This document shows, in pieces, positions 50,815-59,346 of a stretch of DNA of 64,000 nt. The first letter of the stretch is position 1, and the number at the start of each line of letters is the position of its first letter. The DNA is taken from assembly GCA_965263455.1 (NCBI GenBank), contig CBDHHN010000004.1, positions 2,232,001 to 2,296,000 of the forward strand, given 5' to 3'. This DNA comes from CADEDH01 sp965263455 (GTDB lineage Bacteria > Actinomycetota > Acidimicrobiia > Acidimicrobiales > SZUA-35). The notes beneath the pieces were generated by a model that was not told the DNA's origin, did not search any database, and saw only the letters and a list, made by a program, of their open reading frames with translations. Both the position numbers and the translations under genes were made by a program.

Positions 50815-52052
50815 CCGGCACCGACCTCGGCCCCGTCATCCACCCCGACCGCCGGGTCGACACCGACATCGACATCGACATCGAGATCCACATCGGCCAC
50901 CGGGTCGGCGGGGGCCGCGGCACCGGTCGCGGCTTCGGCGGCTTCGGCGCCAGGGGCATCGGAACGGATGGAGGGGCGGGTGGCGCCCGGCTCACCCGGG
51001 CTGAGACGGAGAAGGCGGTCGGCTCGGGCCTGGGGTGGCAACTCGTCGGCCGACGTGATCACGGTCTGGCCCGGGGGCAGGTGGGCCAGGAGGGCCCGGG
51101 CCCGATCCGGATCCAGCTCCGACAGGACGTCGTCGAGCAACAGCAGGGGCGGCTCGCCGATGCGCTCGGTCACCAGCCGGTGGGCCGACAGGCGCAGGGC
51201 CAGAGCCAACGTCCGCTGCTCACCCTGCGACGCCTCGACCCGGGCCGCCAACCCGTCGAGGGCCAGGGCCAACTCATCCCGATGGGGCCCCCGCTGGGTC
51301 ACGCCCCGCCGCACGTCATCGTCCCGACCGTCGGCCAACACCTGGGCGAACGACGGCCCGTCCCACGACCGCTCGTAGCGTGCCGTGACCTCGGTGGCCC
51401 GCCCGGCCAGCTGCTCGTAGGCCTCCGACGCCAGGGGCGTGATGGCTTCAACCAGGTCCAGGCGGCGCCGGGTCAGCTCCTCCCCCACCGAGGCCAGCTT
51501 GTCGTCCCACACGTCGAGGGTCAGGGCCGAGGCCTCGTCCAGGCGACCGTGCGACTGGCGGAGCAGCGCGTTGCGCTGGCGGAGCACCCGGTCCAACTCG
51601 CTCTGCAGGGAGTCGGCCGCCGGATCCAGAGCGACCAGCACGTCGTCGAGGAACGTTCGACGCTGGGACGGGCCCTCCTTGATCAGCGCCAGATCATCGG
51701 GGGCGAAGACCGAGACGCGAACCGCGCCCAGCAGATCGCGGGCCCGGCGGAGGCGTTGGCGGTTGACCTGGGCCCGGGTACGGCCCTTGGCCAGCTCCAG
51801 CTCGATCAGCACCTCACGGTCGTCGCGCAACCCCTCGGCCCGGACGAATCCCCGGTCGGCGCCCCGACGGACCAGGCTGTCGACCGGGGCCCCCCGGAAC
51901 GACTTGAGCGTGGCCAGCAGCGACAGCGCCTCGAGCAGGTTGGTCTTGCCCACGCCATTGGGCCCGACGATGGCCGTCAGCCCGAGCGACAGATCGAGCT
52001 CGAGCTCGTGATAGCTCCGGAAGTCGGCCAGCCAGAGGCGGGTGATCTGCAT
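50811..52052 (-). CDS. recF: DNA replication/repair protein RecF
   Basis: A 413-residue RecF. Walker A VGPNGVGKTNLLEAL is near residues 29-43, the signature ASQGEQRTLALALR is intact, and Walker B LLLLDDVLSELDPDR follows. RecF loads RecA on gapped DNA. The last 55 residues are not part of the family core: an Ala-rich stretch and an Asp/Val repeat (DVDLDVDVDVGVD) encoded by a 6-bp repeat. The gene is 56 bases downstream of dnaN. Confidence 0.95.
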   Translation of the reverse strand: MQITRLWLADFRSYHELELDLSLGLTAIVGPNGVGKTNLLEALSLLATLKSFRGAPVDSLVRRGADRGFVRAEGLRDDREVLIELELAKGRTRAQVNRQRLRRARDLLGAVRVSVFAPDDLALIKEGPSQRRTFLDDVLVALDPAADSLQSELDRVLRQRNALLRQSHGRLDEASALTLDVWDDKLASVGEELTRRRLDLVEAITPLASEAYEQLAGRATEVTARYERSWDGPSFAQVLADGRDDDVRRGVTQRGPHRDELALALDGLAARVEASQGEQRTLALALRLSAHRLVTERIGEPPLLLLDDVLSELDPDRARALLAHLPPGQTVITSADELPPQARADRLLRLSPGEPGATRPSIRSDAPGAEAAEAATGAAAPADPVADVDLDVDVDVGVDPAVGVDDGAEVGAG

Positions 52053-52108
52053 GGGCGGAGCCGTCCGGAGCCGGGCCGGGGGTCAGGGTGTGAGCGGCCG
52101 GGGCCGAC

Positions 52109-53200
52109 TCAGGACACCCGGACCGGCATCAGCAGGTAGAGGTAGTCCTCGACACCGACACCCCGGACCACCGCCGGCTTCAGCTCGTCGGTGGTGGACA
52201 GGGTGATCTCATCGGCCGGCGAGACCTCGACCCCGTCGAGCAGGTACTGGGGGTTGAAGGCCACGGTCAGGGGCGAGCCGTCGTAGGTGCTCTCCAGGCT
52301 CTCGCGGGCGGTACCGACGTCCTGGGTCACGGCCACCAGCTCCATGCCGTCGGCCGACATCTCGATCTTGATCGGGGTCGACTCCCGGGCCAGCAGCTTC
52401 ACCCGGCGCAGGGCGTCGAGCAGCTCGTCCCGGTTGACGGTGAGCGTGTTGGGGTGCGACTCGGGGATGAGCCCCCGGTAGTTGGGGAAGTCGCCCTCGA
52501 TGAGGCGGGTCACCAGGGTGACCGGGCCCACCTCGAACGACGCCTCGTTGGACCCGAGCCGAACGCTCACGTGATCGGCCTGGGCCAGGATCCGGTTCAG
52601 CTCACCCAGCGCCCGCGACGGCATCAGCACGTTGCTGCCCTCGTCCAGCACGGAGGCGTCGGCCAGGTCGCGCATGGCCAGCCGGTAGGAGTCGGTGGCC
52701 ACCAGGCGCAAGCCCCCGGACTGGGCGGCCAGCAGCACGCCGGTCAGGATCGGGCGTGAATCGTCGGACGACGCGGCCAAGACCACCTGCTTCAGGGCGG
52801 CCGCCAACTGCTCCGAGGGCAACTCGACCGGCTCGACGTCGAGCCCGGCCAGCTGGGGGAACTCGTCCCCCGAGATCAGGCGGATGCTGAACTCACTGCG
52901 GCCGGCGGCGATGGCCAACGACTCCGATTCGGCGGCGAACGACACGGCCCCGGGCTGCACGGCGCGCACGATGTCGGAGGCGAGGCGGGCCGGGATCACG
53001 CACACGCCGTCGGATTCGCCCGAGACCGTGATCCGGGTGGAGATGGTCAGATCGAGGTCGCTGCCGGTCAGGGTCAGCTGGTCGCCCTGCAGTTCTGCCC
53101 TCACCCCGGACAGGCCGGGCAGGGTCGCTCGGCCGCTCACGGCCCGCCCGGCGATGGCCAGGGCCTCGACCAGGACATCGCGCTCACATCGGAACTTCAC
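52109..53200 (-). CDS. dnaN: DNA polymerase III sliding clamp, beta subunit
   Basis: A 363-residue beta clamp with three repeated domains. It begins MKFRCERDVLVEALAIAGRAVS, and PILTGVLLAAQSGGLRLVATDSYRLA is a typical domain II strand. It ends in YLLMPVRVS, the conserved clamp terminus. GTG 53200 is chosen because AAAGGAG (53215-53209) lies eight bases upstream; the frame's first GTG (53209) overlaps that ribosome binding site. Confidence 0.97.
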   Translation of the reverse strand: MKFRCERDVLVEALAIAGRAVSGRATLPGLSGVRAELQGDQLTLTGSDLDLTISTRITVSGESDGVCVIPARLASDIVRAVQPGAVSFAAESESLAIAAGRSEFSIRLISGDEFPQLAGLDVEPVELPSEQLAAALKQVVLAASSDDSRPILTGVLLAAQSGGLRLVATDSYRLAMRDLADASVLDEGSNVLMPSRALGELNRILAQADHVSVRLGSNEASFEVGPVTLVTRLIEGDFPNYRGLIPESHPNTLTVNRDELLDALRRVKLLARESTPIKIEMSADGMELVAVTQDVGTARESLESTYDGSPLTVAFNPQYLLDGVEVSPADEITLSTTDELKPAVVRGVGVEDYLYLLMPVRVS

Positions 53201-53209
53201 GGCCGGCAC

Positions 53210-53476
53210 TCCTTTGTCCTCATTACAACGTGCTCACTCTTTTGAAACTGGCAGTAGTGGGTAGTAGGCCCTGTGGAATGTGGATGACCGGGTATCAGAC
53301 CTGGTCAGCGCCCGTGCCGTTGTCCCGAGGGGCGGGGGACGGTCCCCAACGCCACGGTGGCGAACCGAGCGGGGTGGGGACAATCGCCAGCGTATCCACC
53401 GGCGTGGGGGCATCTTTGCACAGGTGGGTACACAACTCACTGCCCCGTCATCCCCCGCTCGTCCACCGGCCGGCCC
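53210..53476. promoter_or_regulatory. dnaA-dnaN intergenic region with relaxed DnaA boxes
   Basis: The 267-base gap between dnaA and dnaN contains TGTGGATGA (53279-53287, one mismatch to TGTGGATAA) and GTATCCACC near 53390 (two mismatches). In Mycobacterium and Streptomyces the origin lies in this gap, so it may be one part of a bipartite origin. It also must contain the dnaN promoter. Confidence 0.4.
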
Positions 53477-54964
53477 TCAGTAGTCCCCAGCCTGCGCCAG
53501 ATCGAGCACCTTCTTCTCCAGGGCGTTGACGTCGCTGTAGATCTTGCCCCGCTCGTGCATCAGGGCCGAGATCTTGTCGCAGGCGTGCATCACCGTGGTG
53601 TGGTCGCGGCCCCCGAACTCCCGGGCGATGACGGGAAAGCTGAGGTCGGTGAGCTGACGGGTCACGTACATGGCCATCTGCCGGGTGATCACGAGGGGCC
53701 GTCGGCGGGACTTGCCCGTGAGTTCCTCGGTGGTGAAACCGAACTGCTGGACGGTGGCCTCGAGGATCATGGCCACCGTGATGGGCCGTGGCTGATGGTC
53801 GGCGATGAAGTCGCCCAGGACCTGTTCGGCCACAGCCTTGGTCAGCGACTGGCCGTTGAGCGTGGCGAAGGCCGTGACCTTGTTGAGCGCACCCTCCAGC
53901 TCCCGGATATTGGAGGTGATGTTGGCGCCGATGAACTCGCTCACCTCGTTGGGCAGGTAGTGGCCGTCCCGGTCGGCCTTCTTGCGGAGGATGGCCATGC
54001 GGGTCTCGATGTCGGGCGGCTGGATGTCGGTCAGCAGGCCCATCATGAAACGACTCTTCAGCCGCTCCTCCAGGGTGGGGATGGCGTCGGGCGGCCGATC
54101 GGACGACAGCACGATCTGACGGTTGGCCCCGTAGAGATCGTTGAAGGTGTGGAACAACTCCTCCTGGAGGGAGTCCTTGCCCTCGATGAACTGGATGTCG
54201 TCGATCAGCAGCACGTCGATCTGGCGGTAGCGACGCTTGAAGTCGTTGCCCGACGAGTTCCTGATCGAGTCGACGAACTCGTTGAGGAAGGTCTCGGTCG
54301 ACACGTACAACACCTGCAGGCGCGGGTACACGTCGTTCACGAAGTGTTCGATGGCGCGCAAAATGTGTGTCTTGCCCAGACCGGCCGACCCGTAGATGAA
54401 GAGCGGGTTGTAGGAGCCCCCGGGGCGCTCGGCCACCGACAGTGCGGCGGCGTGGGCGAACCGGTTCGACGGGCCGATCACGAACCCGTCGAAGGTGTAG
54501 CGGTGCCGCTGGTCGTCGGCCGTGGGCGGGGGAACAGGGCCCATGGGCTGACCGCCCGCCGTGATGGCCGAGGCCGCGACCGGGGAGCGGCCGTCGAGGA
54601 CGGACCCGCCGACCCGATGGCCGGGGTTCAGCGGGTCCGAGGCGGTGTCGGGTGCGGGCGACGATGGCAGGGCGGTGGGGTTCAGGTCGTCGTCGAACAG
54701 CGTCGGGAGCATCAGTTCGAACTCGACCTTGAGCTCCTGGCCGGCCGCCTCCCAGACGGCGTCCTCGACCAGGGCCCGGTAGCGGCCGTCGAGCTTGTCC
54801 CGGATGATCCCGTTGGGGAGACCGAGGACGAAGCGGTCGACGCCGTACTCCATGGGCGTGGCCGGAGCGAACGTGCTCTGCCACACGCCGTCGGAGACCT
54901 GGCTCTTGAGGAGATCGGAGGCTGCAGTCCAAAGCTGCTCAGCTGACAATTCCGATGCCTCCAC
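53477..54964 (-). CDS. dnaA: chromosomal replication initiator protein DnaA
   Basis: A DnaA of about 495 residues. Domain III has YGSAGLGKTHIL (Walker A), VLLIDDIQFIEGK (Walker B) and SRFMMGLLTDIQPPD; domain IV has the DNA-binding signature GGRDHTTVMHACDKI. Domain II (about residues 90-155) is a Pro/Ala/Gly-rich linker. The frame extends to GTG 55000, but that codon lies inside a perfect DnaA box. GTG 54964 has GGGGAG (54979-54974) nine bases upstream and places the N-terminus as usual before LSAEQLWTAA. I prefer it. Confidence 0.95.
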   Translation of the reverse strand: MEASELSAEQLWTAASDLLKSQVSDGVWQSTFAPATPMEYGVDRFVLGLPNGIIRDKLDGRYRALVEDAVWEAAGQELKVEFELMLPTLFDDDLNPTALPSSPAPDTASDPLNPGHRVGGSVLDGRSPVAASAITAGGQPMGPVPPPTADDQRHRYTFDGFVIGPSNRFAHAAALSVAERPGGSYNPLFIYGSAGLGKTHILRAIEHFVNDVYPRLQVLYVSTETFLNEFVDSIRNSSGNDFKRRYRQIDVLLIDDIQFIEGKDSLQEELFHTFNDLYGANRQIVLSSDRPPDAIPTLEERLKSRFMMGLLTDIQPPDIETRMAILRKKADRDGHYLPNEVSEFIGANITSNIRELEGALNKVTAFATLNGQSLTKAVAEQVLGDFIADHQPRPITVAMILEATVQQFGFTTEELTGKSRRRPLVITRQMAMYVTRQLTDLSFPVIAREFGGRDHTTVMHACDKISALMHERGKIYSDVNALEKKVLDLAQAGDY

Positions 54965-54992
54965 CAGCGGTTTCTCCCCAAATCCCACAGGC

Positions 54993-55001
54993 TTATCCAC
55001 A
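54993..55001 (+). promoter_or_regulatory. perfect DnaA box
   Basis: TTATCCACA, the consensus DnaA-binding site, immediately upstream of the preferred dnaA start and overlapping an alternative GTG start codon of the same frame. Confidence 0.85.
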
Positions 55002-55034
55002 GATGGCCGGGAGATGTCGCCTCAAGTTGGCCGG

Positions 55035-55062
55035 TCTGTAACCCAGCAGAAAGTCCGTGCAA
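55035..55062 (-). promoter_or_regulatory. possible dnaA promoter
   Basis: On the minus strand TTGCAC (55062-55057), 16 bases and TACAGA (55040-55035) resemble a promoter. Transcription would start near 55028, upstream of the perfect DnaA box at 55001-54993. That would put the box in the 5' untranslated region and allow autorepression. The -35 box overlaps the 55047-55069 hairpin. Confidence 0.3.
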
Positions 55063-55370
55063 CTTTCTGGGGGAGGTCGACGGTACCACCACCGTCTCGC
55101 CGCCGACACCCCAGCTGTGGAAAAGGTGGTCGTCGTCCCCAGCCGACGGTACCCTCCGATGTTCGAGCTGTTCGCAGACGGGATCACGTCGCGGGCCCGT
55201 GTGGAGGAGCAACCCTCGGCGGTCCCGATGCGGTCTCGGCGTGGTTCACCCCATCGTCCGCCACCGCCTCCGATTCGGGGGCGGGCAGGGTACGGGCCCG
55301 GGTGTTCACCTCGAACCAGTGCCGTCGGCCGCCCATCGCCGGGGCCCAGGAGAGCTGAGGAAGCAGAGTC

Positions 55371-55505
55371 GTGAAGCGTACGTTCCAACCCAACAACCGC
55401 AAGCGGGCCCGCAAGCACGGGTTCCGGGCCCGGACCGCCACCCGCGGCGGTCGAGCCGTGCTCCGGTCCCGTCGGGCCAAGGGCCGCAAGCGCCTCAGTG
55501 CGTGA
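55371..55505 (+). CDS. rpmH: 50S ribosomal protein L34
   Basis: A 44-residue L34: KRTFQPNNRKRARKHGFR at the start and GRKRLSA at the end, typical length and highly basic. It starts at GTG 55371 after GAGGAAG (55357-55363). The stop overlaps the rnpA start in GTGA. It is the first gene of the rightward block. Confidence 0.97.
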   Translation: MKRTFQPNNRKRARKHGFRARTATRGGRAVLRSRRAKGRKRLSA

Positions 55506-55855
55506 CGTGGCGTATCCGCAGTAGGAAGGTCTTCCAGCAGCTCAGGTCAGGCGGTCGACGGGTGCAGAGCGGTCCGGTGCGCATGACCTATGTCGCCATC
55601 GAGACGGACGAGCCCCAGTTGGCGCTGGCCGTGGGCCGCCGGTTTGGCCCTGCCGTCGAGCGCAATCGGGCTCGACGACGCCTGCGTCATGCCTTCACTG
55701 CGGCCCAGGCGGGCACCCCGGCTCCGTTGGGGGCCTATCTGATGACGGCGAACCGGTCGGTGCTGAGTGCGCCGTTCCCATCGCTGGTGGCGGCCGTCGA
55801 GCGCTGCCTGACCAAACTCGCCGCCGGACCGGCGGTGACCGGGGCCCGACCGTGA
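55502..55855 (+). CDS. rnpA: ribonuclease P protein component
   Basis: A 117-residue RNase P protein. The signature RRFGPAVERNRARRRLRHAF is the conserved RNR motif that contacts the catalytic RNA. GTG 55502 overlaps the rpmH stop, and the stop overlaps the yidD start. The C-terminus PFPSLVAAVERCLTKL fits the family's last helix. Confidence 0.95.
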   Translation: MTWRIRSRKVFQQLRSGGRRVQSGPVRMTYVAIETDEPQLALAVGRRFGPAVERNRARRRLRHAFTAAQAGTPAPLGAYLMTANRSVLSAPFPSLVAAVERCLTKLAAGPAVTGARP

Positions 55856-56064
55856 AGTCGGTGCTCCTGCGGCTGATCCGGCTGTACCAGGCGACCGCGC
55901 CGGTCCGTCAGCCGTCCTGTCGCTATTTCCCCACCTGTTCGCACTACGCCGCCGAGGCGATCGAGCGACATGGCGCCGGCCGGGGTACCTGGCTCGCCGT
56001 TCGCCGCCTCGGTCGGTGCCACCCCCTCGGATCGTTCGGGTACGACCCGGTACCGGAGAAGTAG
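55852..56064 (+). CDS. yidD: membrane protein insertion efficiency factor YidD
   Basis: A 70-residue YidD. The conserved cysteine motif CRYFPTCSHYAAEAIERHG is intact, followed by RRLGRCHPLG and GYDPVPEK. It has an amphipathic N-terminus (LLRLIRLYQ). The start GTG overlaps the rnpA stop (GTGA). It assists YidC, encoded directly downstream. Confidence 0.95.
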   Translation: MKSVLLRLIRLYQATAPVRQPSCRYFPTCSHYAAEAIERHGAGRGTWLAVRRLGRCHPLGSFGYDPVPEK

Positions 56065-56067
56065 GAC

Positions 56068-57393
56068 ATGTTCGACGCAATCGCCAGGGTGCTGGCGTTC
56101 TTCTATTCCCTCCCGGTCGTCGGCGGTTCCGTCGGCTACGCCATCATCCTGCTGACGGCGGCGGTCATGATGCTGCTGATGCCGCTGACCCTGCGGGCGA
56201 CGCGCTCGACGATCAAGATGCAGGAGGTGCAGCCCCAGCTCAAGGAGCTGCAGAAGAAGTACAAGGACGATCGCCAGACGCTCAACCAGGAGATGATGGC
56301 GCTGTATTCGTCCAATGGCATCAACCCGGTGGGCGGCTGCCTGCCGATGCTGGCCCAGCTGCCGGTGTTCCTGGTGCTGTTCAACGTGCTACGGGGCCTG
56401 TCCCGGCGGGTGTCGGAGACGCCGTACTTCGCCGTGGCCAACGAGGCCCGGGCCCGATCGGGAGCCGACCCCATCCCGGGCGAGGTGTTCGATCCCCGCT
56501 ATCTGTCGACCGACTCCGACCTCTACCAGGACCTGAGCGTCAGCTCCGAGATCGGCTTCGGACCGTTCGACCTCGGTCTGGAGGCATGGGACGTCATCCA
56601 GGACAACTTCCTGACCGGTATCCCCTATGTTCTGCTGATCCTGTTCGTGGTGGCCACGAGCTACTACCAGCAGCGACAGGTCTCGTCCCGCCGTGGCGGG
56701 GGCATGGGCATGAACCCGCAGCAGGAGATGATCCTGCGGTTCCTCCCGGTCCTGTCCGGTGTCTGGAGCTTCGTGTTCCCGGCCGGCCTCGTCCTCTACT
56801 GGGCCACGTCGAACGTGTTCCGGATCGGGCAGCAGTCCTACATCACCCGGCGCTACTACGGCGCCGAGGGTGAGGGCGCAGCGGGCGCATCCGGCGGCGA
56901 TGACGATGATGACGACGACGAGGACTCGAGTTCGGGCTCGTCCAGTGCCGGTGCCGGTGCCAAGGCGAAGGCCGCCAAGGCCGGGGCCAAGGGTTCGGCC
57001 GCCACCGCCACCAAGACGGCGACCAAGAGCGGCGCCGGCAAGGGCAAGGGCGAGGGCAAGGGCAAGGCGTCTGGCGCCGCGACGTCCGACGGTGGGGCCG
57101 GAGACGGGGCCGACGGCGACAGCACGACGGATGGCGCCGAGGCCAACGGATCCGGCGGCGGCAGTTCGTCAAACGGCAAGTCGGCGAAGGGTTCGGCCGA
57201 CAAGGGTTCGGAATCGACCAATGGCGAGGCGCCGGCCAAGGGCGACGCCGAGTCGAGGAACGAGGCCTGGGAACGCCGTCGGCGCCAGCGGGCCAAGACC
57301 CAGGCGGCGACCAAGAATCGTAGGGAACAGAGCAGCCGGGTCACCCCGAAGGGCACCAAGCCCGGAGGCTCGAGGAAGAAGCGGAAGAGGTAA
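56068..57393 (+). CDS. yidC: YidC/Oxa1-type membrane protein insertase
   Basis: A 441-residue insertase of the actinobacterial type (no large periplasmic domain). Residues 1-270 hold the membrane helices; MQEVQPQLKELQKKYKDDRQ is the cytoplasmic coiled region, and GGCLPMLAQLPVFLVLF is the conserved helix. Past residue 275 comes a run of Asp, then an Ala/Lys/Gly-rich histone-like tail (KAKAAKAGAKG, GKGKGEGKGKA) and a basic end (RVTPKGTKPGGSRKKRKR). The tail probably binds ribosomes or RNA. It begins three bases after yidD. Confidence 0.95.
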   Translation: MFDAIARVLAFFYSLPVVGGSVGYAIILLTAAVMMLLMPLTLRATRSTIKMQEVQPQLKELQKKYKDDRQTLNQEMMALYSSNGINPVGGCLPMLAQLPVFLVLFNVLRGLSRRVSETPYFAVANEARARSGADPIPGEVFDPRYLSTDSDLYQDLSVSSEIGFGPFDLGLEAWDVIQDNFLTGIPYVLLILFVVATSYYQQRQVSSRRGGGMGMNPQQEMILRFLPVLSGVWSFVFPAGLVLYWATSNVFRIGQQSYITRRYYGAEGEGAAGASGGDDDDDDDEDSSSGSSSAGAGAKAKAAKAGAKGSAATATKTATKSGAGKGKGEGKGKASGAATSDGGAGDGADGDSTTDGAEANGSGGGSSSNGKSAKGSADKGSESTNGEAPAKGDAESRNEAWERRRRQRAKTQAATKNRREQSSRVTPKGTKPGGSRKKRKR

Positions 57394-57399
57394 ACGCTC

Positions 57400-58533
57400 G
57401 TGGAATGGGTCAACATCACGGCCAGGACGTTGCCCGAGGCGATCGATCTCGCCTTGGACAACCTGGGGGTCGACGAGGCCGAGGCTGAGATCGAGGTGCT
57501 GGAGGAGCCCCGTCAGGGCTTGTTCGGTCGCACCCGGGGCAACGCCCGGGTCAAGGCTCGCGTCAAGCCGAAGGAGTCCCGGCCCAAGGACGGGCGGGGT
57601 CGTAACCGGCGTCGGAAGAACGACGGTGGCGGCGACGGCCGCCAGCAGGGCCGCAGCCGTAAGCGGTCCGGTGGAGAGGGCGGTCCCTCGGGCGATTCCC
57701 GTCAGGGCAAGTCGGGAGGCCGGGCCGAGGGCGGCCGCAAGCCGAAGGACCAGGACCAGAACCGGAGCGACCAGGGCGGGTCGAAGGCCGACAAGGCGCC
57801 GGCCGCGAAGGGCGGTCCCAAGAAGCAGAAGAACGAGGCCCCGATGAAGGAGGCGACGATGGAGGAAGTGACCGAACAGGTCGAGGTGTTCCTGACCGGA
57901 CTGGTGGAGGCCATGGGCCTTGAGGGCGGGGTCCGTATCGACTCCGACGAGGACGACGGCATCATCGGTGTGGTCGAGGGCCAGCACGGGCTGCTGATCG
58001 GCCCCCGGGGCCGAACCCTGGAGGCCGTCCAGGAGCTCACCCGGGTGACGGCCCAGCGGTCGGCCCCCAGCAGCATCCGGATCAAGGTCGACGTCGGCGG
58101 CTACCGGGAGATCCGGGCCGAGGCCCTGCGCTCGTTCGCGGCCAAGGCGGCGGAGGCGGCGTTGGCCGACGGCAAGGAGCGGGCCCTGGAGCCGATGAAC
58201 TCCGTCGACCGGAAGATCGTGCACGACGCCCTGAGCGACCGGACCGACGTCGAGACCCGCTCCGACGGCACCGACCCCTCGCGGCGGGTCGTCGTCATGC
58301 CGGTGGTGGCCGCCGGCGCCGACGACGTCGAGGACGACGGCGATGATGCCGAGGGCTCAGACGACCAGGTGATGGTCGAGGAAGCCGAGGCCGTGAACGG
58401 CAGCGATCCGGCCGAGGCCGCGACCGAAGATGCCGAAGCCGAGCGTGAGTACGACGATGGCGACGTCGCCGACCAGTCGGATGACGACGCGGATGAGGAC
58501 TCGGAGCCGACGGAAGCGGCGGTTGTCGACTGA
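57400..58533 (+). CDS. jag: Jag/KhpB-family RNA-binding protein
   Basis: A 377-residue protein. The Jag_N domain (WVNITARTLPEAIDLALDNLGV, then EEPRQGLFGR) is at the start. A 100-residue Arg/Lys/Gly/Gln-rich linker follows. The KH domain (GIIGVVEGQHGLLIGPRGRTLEAVQEL) and R3H domain (SFAAKAAEAALADGKERALEPMNSVDRKIVHDAL) are near residues 185-290. The last 80 residues are strongly acidic. It starts at GTG 57400 after GAAGAGG. It is always next to yidC in this order of genes. Confidence 0.93.
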   Translation: MEWVNITARTLPEAIDLALDNLGVDEAEAEIEVLEEPRQGLFGRTRGNARVKARVKPKESRPKDGRGRNRRRKNDGGGDGRQQGRSRKRSGGEGGPSGDSRQGKSGGRAEGGRKPKDQDQNRSDQGGSKADKAPAAKGGPKKQKNEAPMKEATMEEVTEQVEVFLTGLVEAMGLEGGVRIDSDEDDGIIGVVEGQHGLLIGPRGRTLEAVQELTRVTAQRSAPSSIRIKVDVGGYREIRAEALRSFAAKAAEAALADGKERALEPMNSVDRKIVHDALSDRTDVETRSDGTDPSRRVVVMPVVAAGADDVEDDGDDAEGSDDQVMVEEAEAVNGSDPAEAATEDAEAEREYDDGDVADQSDDDADEDSEPTEAAVVD

Positions 58534-58540
58534 CGATGCG

Positions 58541-59278
58541 ATGACGGCGTTGATCGCCGTCCTGGAGCGCTCGCGGGATCTCGGCTTTCTCGGCCCGGGC
58601 CCGGTCAACGAACACGTGGCCCACGCGGAGCGCTACAGGACGGCGATCAGCCGGTACCGGACCGAGCGGGTCCGGGCCGGCGACGGGGGGACGGCCCGAG
58701 GCTCCGGGGGGCGCTCGGTCGATGCGGCCGCTGCTGACTCCGGCGGCGGTGGGGCGGTAGGCGGTGAGGTGGCTGGTCGCGACGGCGGTAGCGCAGTCGG
58801 CCTGGTGCGAGCCGTCGATCTGGGGGCCGGCGGTGGTGTCCCGGCGTTGCCACTTCTGGTGGCCGACCCCGACCTCGATCTGACCCTGGTCGATGCGTCG
58901 GCCCGGCGGATGTCATTCTGCGCTTGGGCCCTGACCGAGCTCAACGTGGCGGATCGAGCCCGGGTGTGGATCGGACGGGCCGAGGAGTTCGGGCACGATC
59001 CTGCCCATAGAGAACAGTATGAGGTCGTGGTCGGGCGGGGGTTCGGCCCTCCGGCGTCGACCGTGGAATGCGCCGCTCCCCTTCTCGTGGCCGGCGGCTG
59101 GTGCGTGGTGAGCGAGCCACCGGGTGGTCGTCCGTGGCCGAGCGAGATACCCGAACTGGGTCTGACGACGGTCGAGGGCGGCGACGGTGTGGCGGTCCTG
59201 TCCCGGACAGGGACCGTCCTATCGGACTACCCGCGGTCGGCGAAACGACAGAAACGCTTGCCGCTGTTCAACCTGTGA
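58541..59278 (+). CDS. rsmG: 16S rRNA (guanine-N7) methyltransferase RsmG
   Basis: A 245-residue RsmG/GidB. FLGPGPVNEHVAHAERY resembles the N-terminal helix region, AVDLGAGGGVPALPLLVADPDLDLTLVDAS is the SAM site, and VVGRGFGPPASTVECAAPLL follows. A 45-residue Gly/Ala/Ser-rich insert separates the first helix from the SAM domain. ATG 58541 is 8 bases after the jag stop. RsmG methylates G527 of 16S rRNA; loss confers low-level streptomycin resistance in other species. Confidence 0.9.
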   Translation: MTALIAVLERSRDLGFLGPGPVNEHVAHAERYRTAISRYRTERVRAGDGGTARGSGGRSVDAAAADSGGGGAVGGEVAGRDGGSAVGLVRAVDLGAGGGVPALPLLVADPDLDLTLVDASARRMSFCAWALTELNVADRARVWIGRAEEFGHDPAHREQYEVVVGRGFGPPASTVECAAPLLVAGGWCVVSEPPGGRPWPSEIPELGLTTVEGGDGVAVLSRTGTVLSDYPRSAKRQKRLPLFNL

Positions 59279-59346
59279 GATCCTGGTGGTAAGAGTGATC
59301 GATCGCACCAGGCGGTAGACCGGTAGAAACACGAAGGAAAGGCGCC

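Larger units (their letters stand above)
54965..55370. other. oriC: candidate oriC (dnaA-rpmH divergence region)
   Basis: Leftward genes end and rightward genes begin here, which marks the likely origin. A perfect DnaA box TTATCCACA lies at 54993-55001 and a one-mismatch box TGTGGAAAA at 55116-55124; TGTGGAGGA near 55200 has two mismatches. A perfect inverted repeat CAGAAAGT/ACTTTCTG occupies 55047-55069, and CGACGGTACC occurs twice (about 55078 and 55143). No long AT-rich unwinding element is evident, and perfect boxes are few. Confidence 0.55.

Noticed and set aside
50830..50900. Short repeats at the 3' end of recF considered as a CRISPR-like or iteron array
   Set aside because: They are a 6-bp in-frame repeat encoding Asp-Val in the RecF tail, with no spacers.
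48316..51378. A 1020-codon plus-strand frame opposite gyrB, DUF721 and recF
   Set aside because: Shadow of conserved minus-strand genes; no motifs of its own.
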